From Verpa conica (taxonomy: Eukaryota > Ascomycota > Pezizomycetes > Pezizales > Morchellaceae): 64,000 nucleotides of DNA. Below the pieces are notes generated by a model. That model was not told the DNA's origin. It ran no database searches and saw only the letters and a program-made list of their open reading frames with translations. The first letter of the stretch is position 1, and the number at the start of each line of letters is the position of its first letter. A program made the position numbers and the translations under genes. Location of the stretch: assembly GCA_033030425.1 (NCBI GenBank), contig JAUFSD010000018.1, positions 682,001 through 746,000 on the forward strand, written 5' to 3'. Shown one piece after another: positions 24,641 to 36,947 of this stretch.

Positions 24641-26443
24641 TTACTCTGAAAACTCTGCATCGACCTCCTCAAAGTATTCAAAGAAGGCTGCAAAGATCTT
24701 AACACCTAATCCTGGATCCTTACTTCCAGTTGTAGCTCGAATACTGTGCATGGAGAGTTGTGCAAGGCCCTACAAGACATAGAAGGATTAGTGATGTAGG
24801 GTAGACTCATCGGGAAAGTGTAAACTCACTGCATCAATCGCTCTGATACCAGTGGCGGTACTCAACATTGGTCCTACAGTACCTCCACTTCTGGTGTCGT
24901 TTCTGATCTGGAACACTTGCAAAGTGTTCCCACTCTTTTCAGCAATTCTAGCCAAGAAGGCACTTGACACAGCACTACAATTCCGTTAGTTCTATAGATC
25001 AGATAGCAGTAAAGATCAGAAAAGGTACAACTTACTCAGTGGTCAAGTGACCATTGCTATCAGCACCAATCGTTAAGCCAACGTTTAGCTGCGGCATGTG
25101 ATCGGGAAGATAGGCGTTAAGAAACTAGTTTTGGCTTAGAAGGTACTCCAGTCACAAAGAGAAGAAGGACATACATTTGGATTTACAGCATGTGTAACGT
25201 CAGCTGAAATTAAGAAGCTGTTGGCGTATGTTTGAGAAATAACATTTGCACCAGTTTTCCCAGGTTCTGAGAATGCCTCAATAGTACGTTCAATAGTGCT
25301 ACTCATGAAGTTACTAGCAGCACCTTGCCTTAGTCTACTACCAATTTCCTCGTCGTCGAAAAGGGCAACAAGGTTAATCGTAGAGCCCGTAAGGTCATTG
25401 GAAGCAACAAAAATGAGGGCTTCAAGGGCAGAATATGAACAAAGTTTGTCATCGATTCTGGGAGCAAAGATAAGTTCCTTAGAGAGACCTCCTAGTTGGC
25501 CAGGTTGGGTATCGAAAAGTTCGAGCTCCCAATCTATAATAGAGGAATAATCAGAAGTGCCCAACTCTCTAGCGATAGCTTTAACAAGACGAGGGGGCTG
25601 CGTCTTTGCAAAGCTACCAACTAGGAAGTCCGAGTTCTTATCCTCAGGGCTTTCAAGACCAACTATTGGTACCATCTGTGTCTCCTTGTTGAATGGTCCG
25701 GCAATTCCAAAGTGTGGCGCCAATGTCGGAATCCTAGCAATAGGATAATCTAGTTTAACTAGTTTAGTCTCGATTTTTCCATGAGAATTCTTTACAACGA
25801 CCCTGCCACCAACTCCCAAGTCCCTATCCCACCACGTGGAATTTAAGGCCCCTGCATAGGGGGCAACACCTAGTTGAACATAGCCATGGGAATCCGGTTT
25901 CTTGGATACTGGCTTCAGCTTAGCCGTCAACGCGTCAATATGACCAACTATAATTCCGGCACCATTTCCAGGGGCGTATCTGGGGGGAATGGTAAAGGCA
26001 ATTAGTGAAGAGCCATTTCGGGTGACATAATATTTTCCACCACGCTTTAGCTTAGAACCCCATGTATCGCGTTCAGAGAGCTTTGAGAAGCCGGCGGACT
26101 CGAGGCGGTTGGCAAAGAAGTCAACAGCATGAAAAACTGTGGGGTTTCCGTTGATAAACTCGAGAAAAGGTTTGGTATAGTCCTCAGGAGTTATCTCAGA
26201 GGACTTGCTTGCGCTTGTTTGGGAGGTCCTCTCAGGATTGACGGCGGGGATAAATGCTGGCGCTATAAGTGGTGGTGAACCAACGGTAAGGTCCATCAAC
26301 GACTTTACAGGCAAATATTAGAAACAACCACGGAAACAATTGATAATGGCTAACGCGAATCAGCTTACCGAAATTTCATCAGCCTCCCAGTGCTGTTCAC
26401 GACGTGTGTGGGCACGGAGATTAGAGTTGCTAAGGTTACGCAT
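24641..26443 (-). CDS. ape1: Vacuolar aminopeptidase I, peptidase family M18
   Basis: Five exons: 26443-26369, 26302-25175, 25124-25036, 24974-24830 and 24769-24641; 521 residues. M18 enzymes are zinc metallo-aminopeptidases forming dodecamers; the Ape1/Lap4 type reaches the vacuole by the Cvt/autophagy route. Seen: the metal-binding block VGHIDALTAKLKPVSKK (His about residue 146), LNSTWWDRDLGVGGRV, the FDDEEIGS block with the catalytic Glu pair, VTHAVNPN and IRATTGSKDPGLGV. It is Ape1-like rather than Ape4-like because of the LKPVSKK and DRDLGVGG blocks. The short first exon (25 codons, MRNLSNSNLRAHTRREQHW) is a candidate propeptide. Introns of 66, 50, 61 and 60 bp are all GT-AG. Whether the propeptide binds the Atg19-type receptor is not visible. 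Confidence 0.93.
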
Positions 26444-27386
26444 GATGTGTAATGGGAGGTTTGTGATGGTAGTTCTGGTTGTAATAATGGTATAAGCAGA
26501 GAAAAGGAATTTGTAGGAGACAAGAAGGGGAGAAGCTGAGATAAAGAGCCCATGAAATAACTAGGAGGGATCTGGGTGCCTGCCTAGCCAGGTCAATGCC
26601 GCGTTACGAACACGGGACTTCCAGAAGATCTGTTGGGGGTTAGTCAACATCCGATCAAGATCTCCAAACTCTCTCACATGAATAGCAACCAATAATAGTC
26701 ATGTATATCCGCTGCTCAGCACGCATCTGTCTCCAATAGGGGTAACCCCGGGGGGGTGAGCAGACAGACACTATGAAAATCCCCTTTGCCCTGAGCAAAG
26801 TAGCTAATCTGTCCAATCTGATAGGGCCAGAGAAACCCCCTAACTCACTACCAAAAGCTACGGCTAGGTTCGGCTACGAGCCAGTGACCACAAGGTGATG
26901 GGACCTATCATCGGCCATTGGTTAAGCTCGACTCCAGTGCCACTAAGGGCTAAGGCTTAAACCCAGTATACAGATATATAAGTCTGAACTTCTCTGTTGT
27001 TTTTCGTCCCTGTAAACAGAGGATTGGACTTAGCGCTTACCCGAGTTCAGCGGTAGAAATATAGGGTATATCAGCTGCTAAGTCCCGAACCGCCGTCTGA
27101 GGTACTAATTCTAATAACCGCTAGTTAACCTTTACTCGACTTACAATATGTATGTGGCTATACTATAATATATCTTGAAGATATAACACTTTTATTAAAT
27201 GAAGTCACTACATATATATACTGTAACGAGCGCAAAGGGTGGGGTAGTCAGTTATCAGAAACTCTTGTCCCAATACATAAAAGTATCATTTCTGACTTTA
27301 TTACACTAACTATGCTGAAAGAAATTTGTCAGTAGAGAATTCTGTCCCACCATTTCTGCTCGGTATAGTATATACATGTATATATA
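26444..27386. other. Intergenic region, no gene recognised
   Basis: CT-rich on the coding strand next to the aminopeptidase start (about 26444-26560), then mixed sequence with a G-run (CCCCGGGGGGG near 26750). No open frame has domain-like content. Confidence 0.45.
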
Positions 27387-27625
27387 TTGTGGGTTGGCAA
27401 AAATACCCGGACACTGGCGTCGCAACGCAACCTATACCATAATCTGACAATATGACACACAAGGCAGCTATTGAGATTGATGGATGATACAAAAGTATTG
27501 ATCTATGCTAAACTATCTTTTTATGTTCTATCGAGCTCCTATTTTGTGTTCTTCTGGTTAATTCTTATGCTTTATTTATTGGCATGAGAGTACACAGGTG
27601 TTCAGGTATTTTTGCCAACCCACGA
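27387..27625. mobile_element. 239-bp TA-flanked inverted-repeat element
   Basis: Terminal inverted repeats of 28 bp with three mismatches, beginning TYGTGGGTTGGCAAAAATAC. TA flanks both ends (27385-27386, 27626-27627). The centre is non-coding. Probable Tc1/mariner-class MITE; its termini differ from all other elements in the window. Confidence 0.85.
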
Positions 27626-27627
27626 TA

Positions 27628-29188
27628 GTACATATATATATAGATATTAAAGTTTTTATCCTCAAATTAAAAAATTAGCGTAACAGAATCATTTTCCCTA
27701 GATCTTATGAATTACATATAGCTGTTTTTCAATGACAAATAATTAGAATTTGAGCGCATGAGTGATATGATGTAGATTTAAATTATCCTTATCTAGTACT
27801 CAGCTCAGGCGTTCGTGATTCTTGTTGCAACCGTACATAGGGTGCAGGAAAGTGATTCAACACTCTGGGGAGCAACACCCAAAACCCGCTTAAAATATGT
27901 TTTTTCCCACAACACAACACCTAAAAAGAATGCAAATTTCAATGATATAGCTGATCTATTAATTAATAGAATGAGATTCATAAATTCACCTTATAGAAAA
28001 ATACCTGTACCCCAAAAATTGTGCCTGAAGGAGCAATATTTAGCTACCAATTATAATACCAAACCATAATGAGGGGAGGACTATGACTTCTGATATTGGA
28101 ATAATAATTTACATGCCTAAATTGACCTAAAAGAAAACTTCCTCCACCTTGGATATCTGTTATGGTTGAGAAACTGGCGCTGTTGAATCACTTTGGTGTA
28201 CCCTATGTACATGTAGCTTAGGCCACACCAAAAATTATATAGGTAACAAGGTAGGAGCAACAAAAAAGCCGCAATGACAACAGCAGCTAGTGGCCGGAAT
28301 AATAATAAAGTTTAGTCTTAGGGTTTTTTTTAAAGGCTTCTTTTAGAGTAGATTCTAGCAGGGTTTAGTGGAGTTTAGTGTCGATTGTGGTTGTGAAAAT
28401 CAAGGGTTCTTAAGAAACACCTGAGAGTGAGTATATATAGTACCCTAAAACCCTATTGTGAGTTTTATTTGAACTCAGCGCAGCTTTGATAACATACTTG
28501 TCTTCTATAAAGATTGTATTAGAATGTAAGTAACCAATCAATTTCTTCATAAGTCACAATCGGGCCTGGCTAAATTAATTAAAGGCTTGGGCGGATATAA
28601 CAGTTACTAAGTGCAGACATATGATATACTGATACTTAAAAGATTAAATATTTATAGGGCTAGTACCTTAAATATAATCCCTCTACTACTACTAAGCAAG
28701 AAATTTGGATAGGGGTTCGTAGTAAAAGGAGAAGCAATAGAAGGAGAGATAAAAATATAGGTATAAAGCACGGCCTATGGCTAAAGTCTGAGTACATATA
28801 TATATACATATACTTTAAGAAAAAAGGAGATTTAAAATGAGTATCATATAGTAAGTAGGGAAACATATAGCAAGAATTGTAGTAATTAATGAGAATTAGA
28901 TGGTATTAGTATCCATGGGCATAGGGATATGTAAGCGATTAGAAAAACGGTACCCACACTGTGACAGTAAATAAGAGAAGGAGAGTAATACATATAACTC
29001 TAACCCATCATATTAGGGTCTATGGAAATCCTAGCTAGGAAATAAAGCGATAACAAAAACCAGCGGAGAAAAAAGAAAGAAAAAACATGGTGTACAAATT
29101 CATAAAAACTATTCACAGGATACAAGATACAAGATAACTCTATCTCAAGTTGATAGCCCTTACTGCTTCCTATACTCCACTATTCTCG
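27628..29188. other. Intergenic AT-rich region
   Basis: No gene recognised; frequent stops in all frames. It contains one of the TACATGTA octamers (28207). Confidence 0.45.
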
Positions 29189-29503
29189 TTAGTCCAAGCC
29201 GACCTTTTCCAAGCTCATTCCTCTAACGTAGGTTTCCCCAGTGCTCGTAGACATCCATGAACTCTCTGAAGCGTTTGTGTCTACTCGTTGTGGCATATGA
29301 CTATCCATGGTTGTGTTTCTTCTCGGGGTCGATGGCCGCTCTGTGGGCTTGGGAATAACATGAGGTGAAGGCCTTGAAGGTGCCGATATAGAACGGAACA
29401 GGCGCGGGCGAGGAATTCGACGACCTATGGTACGTTCACCGGCGTAGACGAAAAATGGGAGGGAGAGGCAGGCCAAGATAATTCCAAGTATTGGAAAAAC
29501 CAT
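29189..29503 (-). CDS. Small predicted membrane protein, possibly a last exon
   Basis: 104 residues from an ATG. Residues about 2-22 (VFPILGIILACLSLPFFVYAG) form a hydrophobic segment; the rest is a basic, Ser/Pro/Arg-rich tail. It could be a signal-anchored small protein, or the last transmembrane segment and tail of a larger protein: the same frame is open upstream of the ATG (QYLTHGLLEIA), but no convincing upstream exon was found. No family recognised. Confidence 0.4.
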   Translation of the reverse strand: MVFPILGIILACLSLPFFVYAGERTIGRRIPRPRLFRSISAPSRPSPHVIPKPTERPSTPRRNTTMDSHMPQRVDTNASESSWMSTSTGETYVRGMSLEKVGLD

Positions 29504-31060
29504 AGCTATTTCTAATAGGCCGTGTGTAAGGTACTGACTCTCTGGATGTATGTTAGATTCATTATAGAAAAAAGGCGATCCGAGAGGAGTGGGGTATTAT
29601 TACTACCTTAAACTACGAGATCGAAGTGTAATCACTTTATAGGATTAAGGCTCTTATGATTTTCGGGTTCTTATGAGCAAGTTTTATATCAACGATAGCT
29701 GTGGGTCAAGCAAATATCGATAGGATTAGAGTATATTGATTTTATTTAGTAGCAATGGGTGCAAAAAGTAAGAGGATATAGAGGTCTTGTATGCCATGGG
29801 AATTCAGTGAGCTTATATACGTTTAGCCACGCATAATCTTAAATATAATGACTAACATTCCAGCGCAAGACATTGGAATTACAAAGGTGTGGTGGGTGAT
29901 GAACCTTTTCAGGCGCAGTACTAGGCCACGGGCTACCCATGGGCAGGGGGCAACCGGGGGGTAGCTAGTGGTATCAAGAAAACTCCCTAGATCATCAGAC
30001 AAAAAAAGAAGTGTTATCTTTTGTGTCAGACCATTATAAATCCTATAAAATATAATATCTAGAATGCTTCTAGAAGGGAAAAAAAACGTAAGAATATATC
30101 GCTAAAGCTGCAGGGATGTATATACTTGTTCTATCAAGTGTTTACGGAAAAGGGTGACTGGGAATGCCATGCCGCTCACTGAGATCTAGGGTGCAGGGAA
30201 AATAGACTATAGTGATGCGTTGAATCTTACTGAGCCATGGATTAAAAAAAGATAATCCTTATGTTTAACCAATGACAAAGGCTCACAAGTTCATAATGTG
30301 AGATGGTAAGAAAGGCATGTCGCTCTCCCCGTTACCATAATCTAGAAACGTCTGACGAGAATGATTATATTGTGCAGTAGATATTTAGGGAGGGGGAGGC
30401 TTTATGGGCAAGGATTCGAGTGAATACGCCTTGTTACTTAAAATGGAATGCTGGCGGAGCCTCTCCAGCGAAAGTAATCAGCCGGAACTTCTAATGCGTG
30501 TGACTATTATTCGTCGCGTGCTACTTTAAGAAGCTTTACTACTCACCTGTGAGTAAAAGCAGCCGCTTCCCTGAAATGAGCAATGATGACTATAATGTGT
30601 ATGAGTGAGTTCTAGACACTGGGTTACGACTTTGTATGACGATCGAGTCGCTTTCCAGAGCAATCCCCAGCTGCAGTTCTATCACTCGTGATTTAGCTAC
30701 GGAGTAGGGCACTTCAACTCACCTGTAAATGAAGCTGTCATCAAACAATCTCAACTACATGTACCTCTCACTCGACAAACTGATCAATATATATATGTAT
30801 TTATGTAGTATACTGGTGAGACATTACAGAACATGCCACTAGAGTCGGTTATTCTCTAACCAGACCCTATCACCCAAATCATCAGATTTCATGCCTACGT
30901 ATCTTTGAGTTGCTAAATCTCGTGTGATTGCGTCCCCTGGTACATAAAGTTGTATTTAGATAAATACCCTGCCAAGCCAGGCCCAACGTATTACACCATC
31001 AGAATTTGCTTGAGAAATAACCACTTCTTATCTAAACAGAACCATCTCACATTTTAGAAA
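29504..31060. other. Intergenic region with dispersed repeat fragments
   Basis: No gene recognised. It holds the second 40-bp repeat copy (30333-30372). The final 60 bases before 31061 look like a short 5' untranslated region. Confidence 0.45.
30333..30372. repeat. 40-bp dispersed repeat, copy 2
   Basis: Begins TACCATAATCTAGAAACG. Same orientation as 5034-5073, with about five or six differences. Confidence 0.55.
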
Positions 31061-31980
31061 ATGCCTCTCACTATCATTCGCTCAGCACCAGAGTTAGAGA
31101 AATACACTCCACTCTCGACTCACCAGTCGCAGACTCCATCCTCATTTTCTATTCCTGTCCTTCACTTTCGAAATGAAGCCTGTAAACTCGTTCTCACAAG
31201 AAACCAGGCATCGCTTCTCCCCATATTCAGCGACAAAACTCCTGTCATTGATAGCCAAGCCACTGGATCCGATAGTGAAGAAGTCATAGTAGATGGGATC
31301 GATATTTGGGTCACTTCAGAGTACGGATTTGCTATTTACCCCGCCCCGGCTGTCACTATGAGACATGTAACCAACCACTAACAGATAGTCCTAGGAATTT
31401 CATTCTTTACAACCCCCCCTTGTCTGTTGGAGTAGAGCTCCCGTACACATCGATAACTCTACACGCAATTCAACGTATCAGTCAAGGGAAAGGAATATAT
31501 ATGCAGGTATCTCTTTCACCACCTGTGTCGCATACAACCAATAACGAAGCCTACGATGATGACGACATACTCGAAATAACTGCTATCCCCCTACCCAACG
31601 ATGAAGAGTGTACAGATGTATTTTTCAAGGCTCTGAGCGACTGTGCAAATCTCAACCCCGACCCCGACGATGGCTCTAGTGACGATGAGATGGAAACCCC
31701 GCTTGTGTTTGATGGAGCTATTGGGTATGAGGGAGGGTCTAGACTCGAAGGGTTTCCTAGTGGAACTGAATGGGTCACAGCGGAGAATGTGGATCAATTT
31801 CAATTTGGGGAGGTGGTGGGTGGGGATGGCTTTACTAATACCCTAGGGCCTGGTGCAGGAACTGTAAGGCTAAGGGAGGAGCAAGAGGAGGGGATGGGTG
31901 GGGGTGGGTTAGGAAGTGGAGTAGAGGAGAGTGAGGCCAATGGTGGAGTGGATGAAGCAAAATGGAGGAGGATTGAATAG
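31061..31980 (+). CDS. ICln/Lot5 family protein (Voldacs domain)
   Basis: Two exons, 31061-31320 and 31395-31980, with a 74-bp intron; 281 residues. In animals ICln (pICln) is a methylosome chaperone that holds Sm proteins before snRNP assembly; yeast Lot5 is a distant relative of uncertain role. Seen: a PH-like beta segment DIWVTSE, then across the intron NFILYNPPLSVGVELPYTSITLHAI, the family signature, and the acidic segment DDDDILEITAIPL. The C-terminal third is acidic and Gly-rich, as in other family members. Skipping the intron would truncate the protein shortly after it, which supports the splice model. Confidence 0.85.
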
Positions 31981-32839
31981 ATGTACTCGTAGTCTTCAAG
32001 CGTTTCCGGAATACGGTAACCGGAGCACCATGTCTCTTTTACGAGGGCATTCCTGTAGATCTATGCTGCTGGTCAATTCTAGCATTTACTCCTCGGCAGG
32101 ATGAATGACTGGCTTTAGATTTTATTCATATAAGGTAAAACACCCTTTGAGGTATGGAGGTAGAATGTGACAGTGTGCGAGACATGACGCTCCCTGTTTC
32201 CGTAATCTGGACGGTACAGAGGCCTGGCCACAACAAAGAAATTACTACGAGTGGAATCTCCCAAATATTTAACTTGAGATATGATCATTAAGTTGTACTA
32301 TAAGTACTTTAGGTACGTCTTGTCCTAGGGAAATTCTAGAAATCCAGCGGCTTAAAAAAGTTAACTAAAAATTCATGATGCCTTTCTCAATTACCCCGTG
32401 GTCAATTTAGTATGGGTAAAAATTTAAACACGTTTCTTCGAAAGATAGTAGGGTTAATAGAGCTGAAAGTTTAAGGAGAAATAAAGGAAAGGAAAGGAGA
32501 AGAAATGGAAAGGAAAGGAAAGAAGAAATGTTTTTCATCTCGATATTACTGTATATATTTATCCTTCGATGGTGTTGTAACCACGACTATTAAATTCTCA
32601 CTCTCCACAAGTTTTTCCAATTAGTCAATCAATACCTATTGCGCTTCTGTTCCTTATATTCCTTAGGTCTGCCTATCTACCCCATTCCCCGGCTCTCGCC
32701 CCTCATCAGTGCCATCGACCATCAAGTATCCACCTATTCCGTGAGAGAATTAACCCATTACCACAATACCATTAATGGTCGATACACCATCCCCGACCAG
32801 CTTGGTCAGCTCCTACAAACTAGGACCTATTGATAATAG
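31981..32839. other. Intergenic region between convergent genes
   Basis: No gene recognised. A purine tract of GGAAA/AGGAA units lies at about 32480-32530, and a weak relative of the 40-bp repeat lies near 32200. Confidence 0.5.
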
Positions 32840-35059
32840 CTACAGTCTTTTCTTCGGCGGTTTTGGAGAGTACTCCTCGATTTTTGGCTCTTTTCCCCAC
32901 TCCACCCTCTGTTTCTGGTCCTTGTAGCTCAATATGAATGGGGCTGAAGACGACCTCAGGCGGCGAGGGCTCGGCGATGCTTTTTGTGTGACGGGCGTGA
33001 AGAAGTTTACCGGTGGTAAAGTACTATCTATATAATTGTCCATTGTGTAGAAGTTTACCATCGAAAGCGTGGGTGAATAAGTACTCTCTATTCCGCTCCG
33101 CATACGACTCAAAGAATTCATAGGAGGGATTTCGAAGTTATCGTATTCAGAGTCTCTGGTCTCCGTATTGGGCTCGAGGGGATCTTGTACTAGGGTAGGA
33201 ATATTGCATTCCCCAATATTAGGGGTGAGGTTGGAGTACGTTGGAGTGGGTGGTAACACGTATGGGTATGGGGGTGGTAGGGTATTAGGAGTTACGGGTC
33301 TAGGGCGGGTTGGCATCGAACATGAGAAGTGACGGGTTGATGCCTCTTCGATGACCGAGGAGTATATATCAACGTCTCGTGTATCAAGGAAAACATCGTG
33401 GAATACTCCCTCAGGGGTAGAAGAGGAGAAAGAAGATGTGGTGGTGGTGGAAGAAATAGAAGTGGTTCGAGACAATAGTGGTGATAATGTGATCCCAATC
33501 CTCGAACAAGGTACTTTTGGGTTATCAATATTACCCAAAATATGTTTGCTCATTGGGTATAATTTTTGCATCGTTAAATCTTGACTATGAGGTCTCTTCC
33601 GATGGAATGGGGATGTCAAGCCACCAGAAGGCGGTGAATCGTCATAAGAGCGTGGTGATGAGCGTGGTGATGAGCTATCAACTCTTAAGACTCCTCCAGT
33701 CAAGAGTTTCCGTGGTGTACTTTGGACACTATAGTCTAGTATTGAGGAGTTCATAGAGGAAACGCTAGAAATAGAATCACCGTCATTTTCAACGCCCTCA
33801 GTCACAAAGTAGCTACTAAAGTGGCTCCGGGTGCCTGGGATTTGCGAGGTATAAGAGCTGGATTGTGGCAGTAGCGGAGCTGACGACTTCGGGTAGGGGA
33901 ATATTGAACAGAAATTCAGAGAACTACTCGAGTATCTGATTGACGAGTTACGCATAGGATTAGATGAATTGCCCTCCTGGATAGTGAAGGAATCAGAGCG
34001 AGAACGACGACCACCGCCCGGGAGAAATGAGTATACACTTGTACAAGTTATTGTAGTGTAATAATCACTGGGTTCGCTGGAGGAAGATATTATGGGATTG
34101 TACTGGGGAGACGTGATCGGCGACCCCTGGAGTTGGTGTGGTGCAGGTAAGAGATAGGATGGTAACGGGGATAATGCTGAAATATACATGGATGGTATAG
34201 ATGAATATATCGATGTGCTATCGTTACCTAAATTAGGAGACGAAAAAGGCCTGTAGGATACTCTATTATCTAGTCGTTTTTGAGGCTGTAGAGTATAATC
34301 AGGTGAATCAGGATCTTGTCCAATACGAAGGCAGGGCAAAACCAATGATGGGTGAGGTGGTAGTGGGGAAAGTTCCATGAATGGCTGATCAGAGAAAACT
34401 TGGTCCTTCCAAGTGATATGCCTATTTTGCTTACTCCTATTACTAGGCCTATGTGATGGTCTAAGACTAGACGGCAGTAGCTCCTGTGGTATCGAGATAG
34501 GCTCCTTGCTAATATTTTCTTTAATCTTACATGGAAGAACCACTATCTCCATTGGGCCTTCTGGGCCGGCGACTGAGTTTTGACGATAACGGCCAGAGCG
34601 GTGTCGGCGACTGTATATGAGTACTGCAATGATCAGAGCTACAATACTTGCTATTGCACCACCTATTGCCAACCCCACAATGGCAATTAGTGAGATTGAG
34701 CCCTCACTGCTATTTCCTCTTACAGCAGTATAGCTTCGCTGTCGTGCTAGCGTCGTATGAATAGGTACATTCTGTGCTTCTGGAGATGGCGGTGTGCTAG
34801 TTGACTGGCTTTTACTGACTTCCTTGACTATGAATACTGAGCTGCTATCCAACAATGTTGGGTCTGGAGCTACCGTTGTAGAAGTAATATCAACTACGGC
34901 AGTGATTTTTGTTACTTCAGACACAGACGCTGGAACAGCACTGGTTCCTGGACGCAAATTTGGAGTATGAAAAGATTTTATATCTAGTCCCGGGGTGCCT
35001 CCATAGAAAAACGAGTCATATACATTATCCGGGACAGTATACGTTGGTGATTCCTTCAT
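32840..35059 (-). CDS. Serine-rich single-pass membrane protein of unknown function
   Basis: One exon, 739 residues from the ATG at 35059 (an in-frame stop lies a few codons upstream). One transmembrane segment is clear at about residues 122-149 (SLIAIVGLAIGGAIASIVALIIAVLIY), followed by the basic stop-transfer sequence RRHRSGRYR, so the N-terminus should face outside and the about 590-residue tail the cytosol. No signal peptide is seen. The tail is very rich in Ser, Pro, Thr and Tyr, with many SP/TP sites suited to phosphorylation. No enzyme domain is recognised. The layout resembles fungal cell-surface sensor-like proteins, but there is no Cys-rich WSC-type ectodomain. Sensor or scaffold is speculation. 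Confidence 0.75.
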   Translation of the reverse strand: MKESPTYTVPDNVYDSFFYGGTPGLDIKSFHTPNLRPGTSAVPASVSEVTKITAVVDITSTTVAPDPTLLDSSSVFIVKEVSKSQSTSTPPSPEAQNVPIHTTLARQRSYTAVRGNSSEGSISLIAIVGLAIGGAIASIVALIIAVLIYSRRHRSGRYRQNSVAGPEGPMEIVVLPCKIKENISKEPISIPQELLPSSLRPSHRPSNRSKQNRHITWKDQVFSDQPFMELSPLPPHPSLVLPCLRIGQDPDSPDYTLQPQKRLDNRVSYRPFSSPNLGNDSTSIYSSIPSMYISALSPLPSYLLPAPHQLQGSPITSPQYNPIISSSSEPSDYYTTITCTSVYSFLPGGGRRSRSDSFTIQEGNSSNPMRNSSIRYSSSSLNFCSIFPYPKSSAPLLPQSSSYTSQIPGTRSHFSSYFVTEGVENDGDSISSVSSMNSSILDYSVQSTPRKLLTGGVLRVDSSSPRSSPRSYDDSPPSGGLTSPFHRKRPHSQDLTMQKLYPMSKHILGNIDNPKVPCSRIGITLSPLLSRTTSISSTTTTSSFSSSTPEGVFHDVFLDTRDVDIYSSVIEEASTRHFSCSMPTRPRPVTPNTLPPPYPYVLPPTPTYSNLTPNIGECNIPTLVQDPLEPNTETRDSEYDNFEIPPMNSLSRMRSGIESTYSPTLSMVNFYTMDNYIDSTLPPVNFFTPVTQKASPSPRRLRSSSAPFILSYKDQKQRVEWGKEPKIEEYSPKPPKKRL

Positions 35060-36679
35060 CAAGGTTAACTGCCTATACAGCTATTAGCCTTACTCTTATC
35101 AAAAATCTCATCATTTTAATCCAGTACTTACGAGTATAGATTCAACTTAAATCCGGTTATTATGATACAAGATAAAATCTCAATTTTCTAGATTAAAAGT
35201 CTCGTTTGTTTTGGTTGTTGAAGTGTTGGTTTATCTATTATGGATAATGGAGGAATAGACAAAGTTGGAAGAGGAAAAAACAACTAGAGGAAATAAAGAA
35301 ACAAAGTTCCCCCTTAATACATATGAGTTACACAAGGAGCAACTTGATCATCCAGGGGAAAGAATGTGCATGCCGCCATTGTGCTTTTTATGAACTTACA
35401 TACGTAGCCCATCTTTGTAACTGAGAGTTAGGCTCGCAAACTAGCACTTACTCTAGATTGCTTTTATTTAAAGTAAGGGTAGTGGTTGATAATAAATGTT
35501 TTAGAAGAATGTGGGTGCCCTTGATAATGTATAAGATACGTTCTCTTTATATTAATTTAGAGGGTTTCTTCGTCTACCTATTAAAATCTCTAGAGTTATA
35601 AATTTAGCTAAGATATGATTTTTTTATCAGATAGAACATCACTCGTCACGTCTAAGAGCTTCATATAAAGAATATCTATATTCTCGAATCACGACCTATT
35701 CTGTCTCGTTAGACCTTCTCGGGTACTTGAAAATAATGAGAAGATGTTATAGAGCTGGTTATACAAAATCTTCTTGTAACCTACACAGCTGAGCATGTAA
35801 GAAGTGATATCCCTTGCTTGCTATCATTGTTTCTCATCATTCTTCCCCTTACATCCTAACATATAAACTACATGTATTTAAGAACCCCTTAGTAATAATC
35901 AAGAAATTCTATGTTTCATAGTGATAGTTTTTAAAAGTATGATATAGTTTAATTATCCTAGTTTGATGAGACTAATATCCTAGGGGGAATGCATGAAAAA
36001 AAATAGAAACTTCGTCAAAAAAAATAAGTATTCATGTATCGTAGTATTATAGCGTACGAAAAATATGGGCTGGGACGTGAGGCCCGAAAGAATTATTAGT
36101 GATTGGAACCCCATTTTCTCTATCCGCCCGCCCCTTCCCTGCAATGAACTACCTAAACCAACCAACTTCATACATGATTTTATAGCTTTTAATATTATAG
36201 GGAGACAAAAATACCCAGTCCTACTAGGTAACAAAAAATTTAAAATAAATGTAACTACACAACCAAGATTGATAAGAAACAGAACGTTCAACTTGAAAAA
36301 GAATACATTAATAGTCTATGTACTATCTACTTACATTAGTCTATGTATTTCTGTGGAGGAAGATATCATATCTAGATGGAGCTCTCGGCTCCTACGAGAG
36401 TGACCGGGTATTTTGCCCCCCTATAATAAGAGTACCCTCCTATCCGAAGATATAGTTTCGTGCTTAGACGACGTACTCATAACTACGAAGATCAACCAGA
36501 CTAATTTCCCCAACTTAAATAGCGATACTACCTTTACCAAGACGTCTACTGGTAAACACGTCATAAAGAACGATTGAATAGAATTTTAATTGATCCATAT
36601 ATAACCATCAGTCCTTCCTCGGGGGGGGGCTCTTATAAGTAATACAAAGCTTTCATTCTATCTTGATAGAGCTCTACTA
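35060..36679. other. AT-rich intergenic region
   Basis: A possible 5'-untranslated intron of the membrane-protein gene begins at a GTAAGT near 35130. The remaining 1.5 kb shows no gene; a TACATGTA octamer lies at 35871. Confidence 0.45.
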
Positions 36680-36947
36680 CTCGCTAAAAAATAAATGCTG
36701 GCGCCTGGGTTTACTTAGGTAGCAACCACCAGACCTAGGCGTCTGGCTCTGCAACACAGCACTAAAATGTGGGTTCAGTACAGTTTTAACATATCTAATT
36801 TATAGGGCTGTTCTAGTCACCTATGACCGGTTATATTCTATAGTTCTGCTGAAATAGGGTTTGTTTTTGGGTCTGTTTTCAGGTAACAATTTAGTGAGTA
36901 AGCCTGGTTGCAGCCTACCCCGACGCCAGCATTTACTTTTTAGCGAG
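36680..36947. mobile_element. 268-bp TA-flanked inverted-repeat element
   Basis: Termini begin CTCGCTAAAAARTAAATGC and match over the first 24 bp with one mismatch. Weaker complementarity (GCAACCA) continues to about 55 bp. TA lies outside both ends (36678-36679, 36948-36949). Non-coding; probable MITE located downstream of the F-box gene. Confidence 0.85.
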
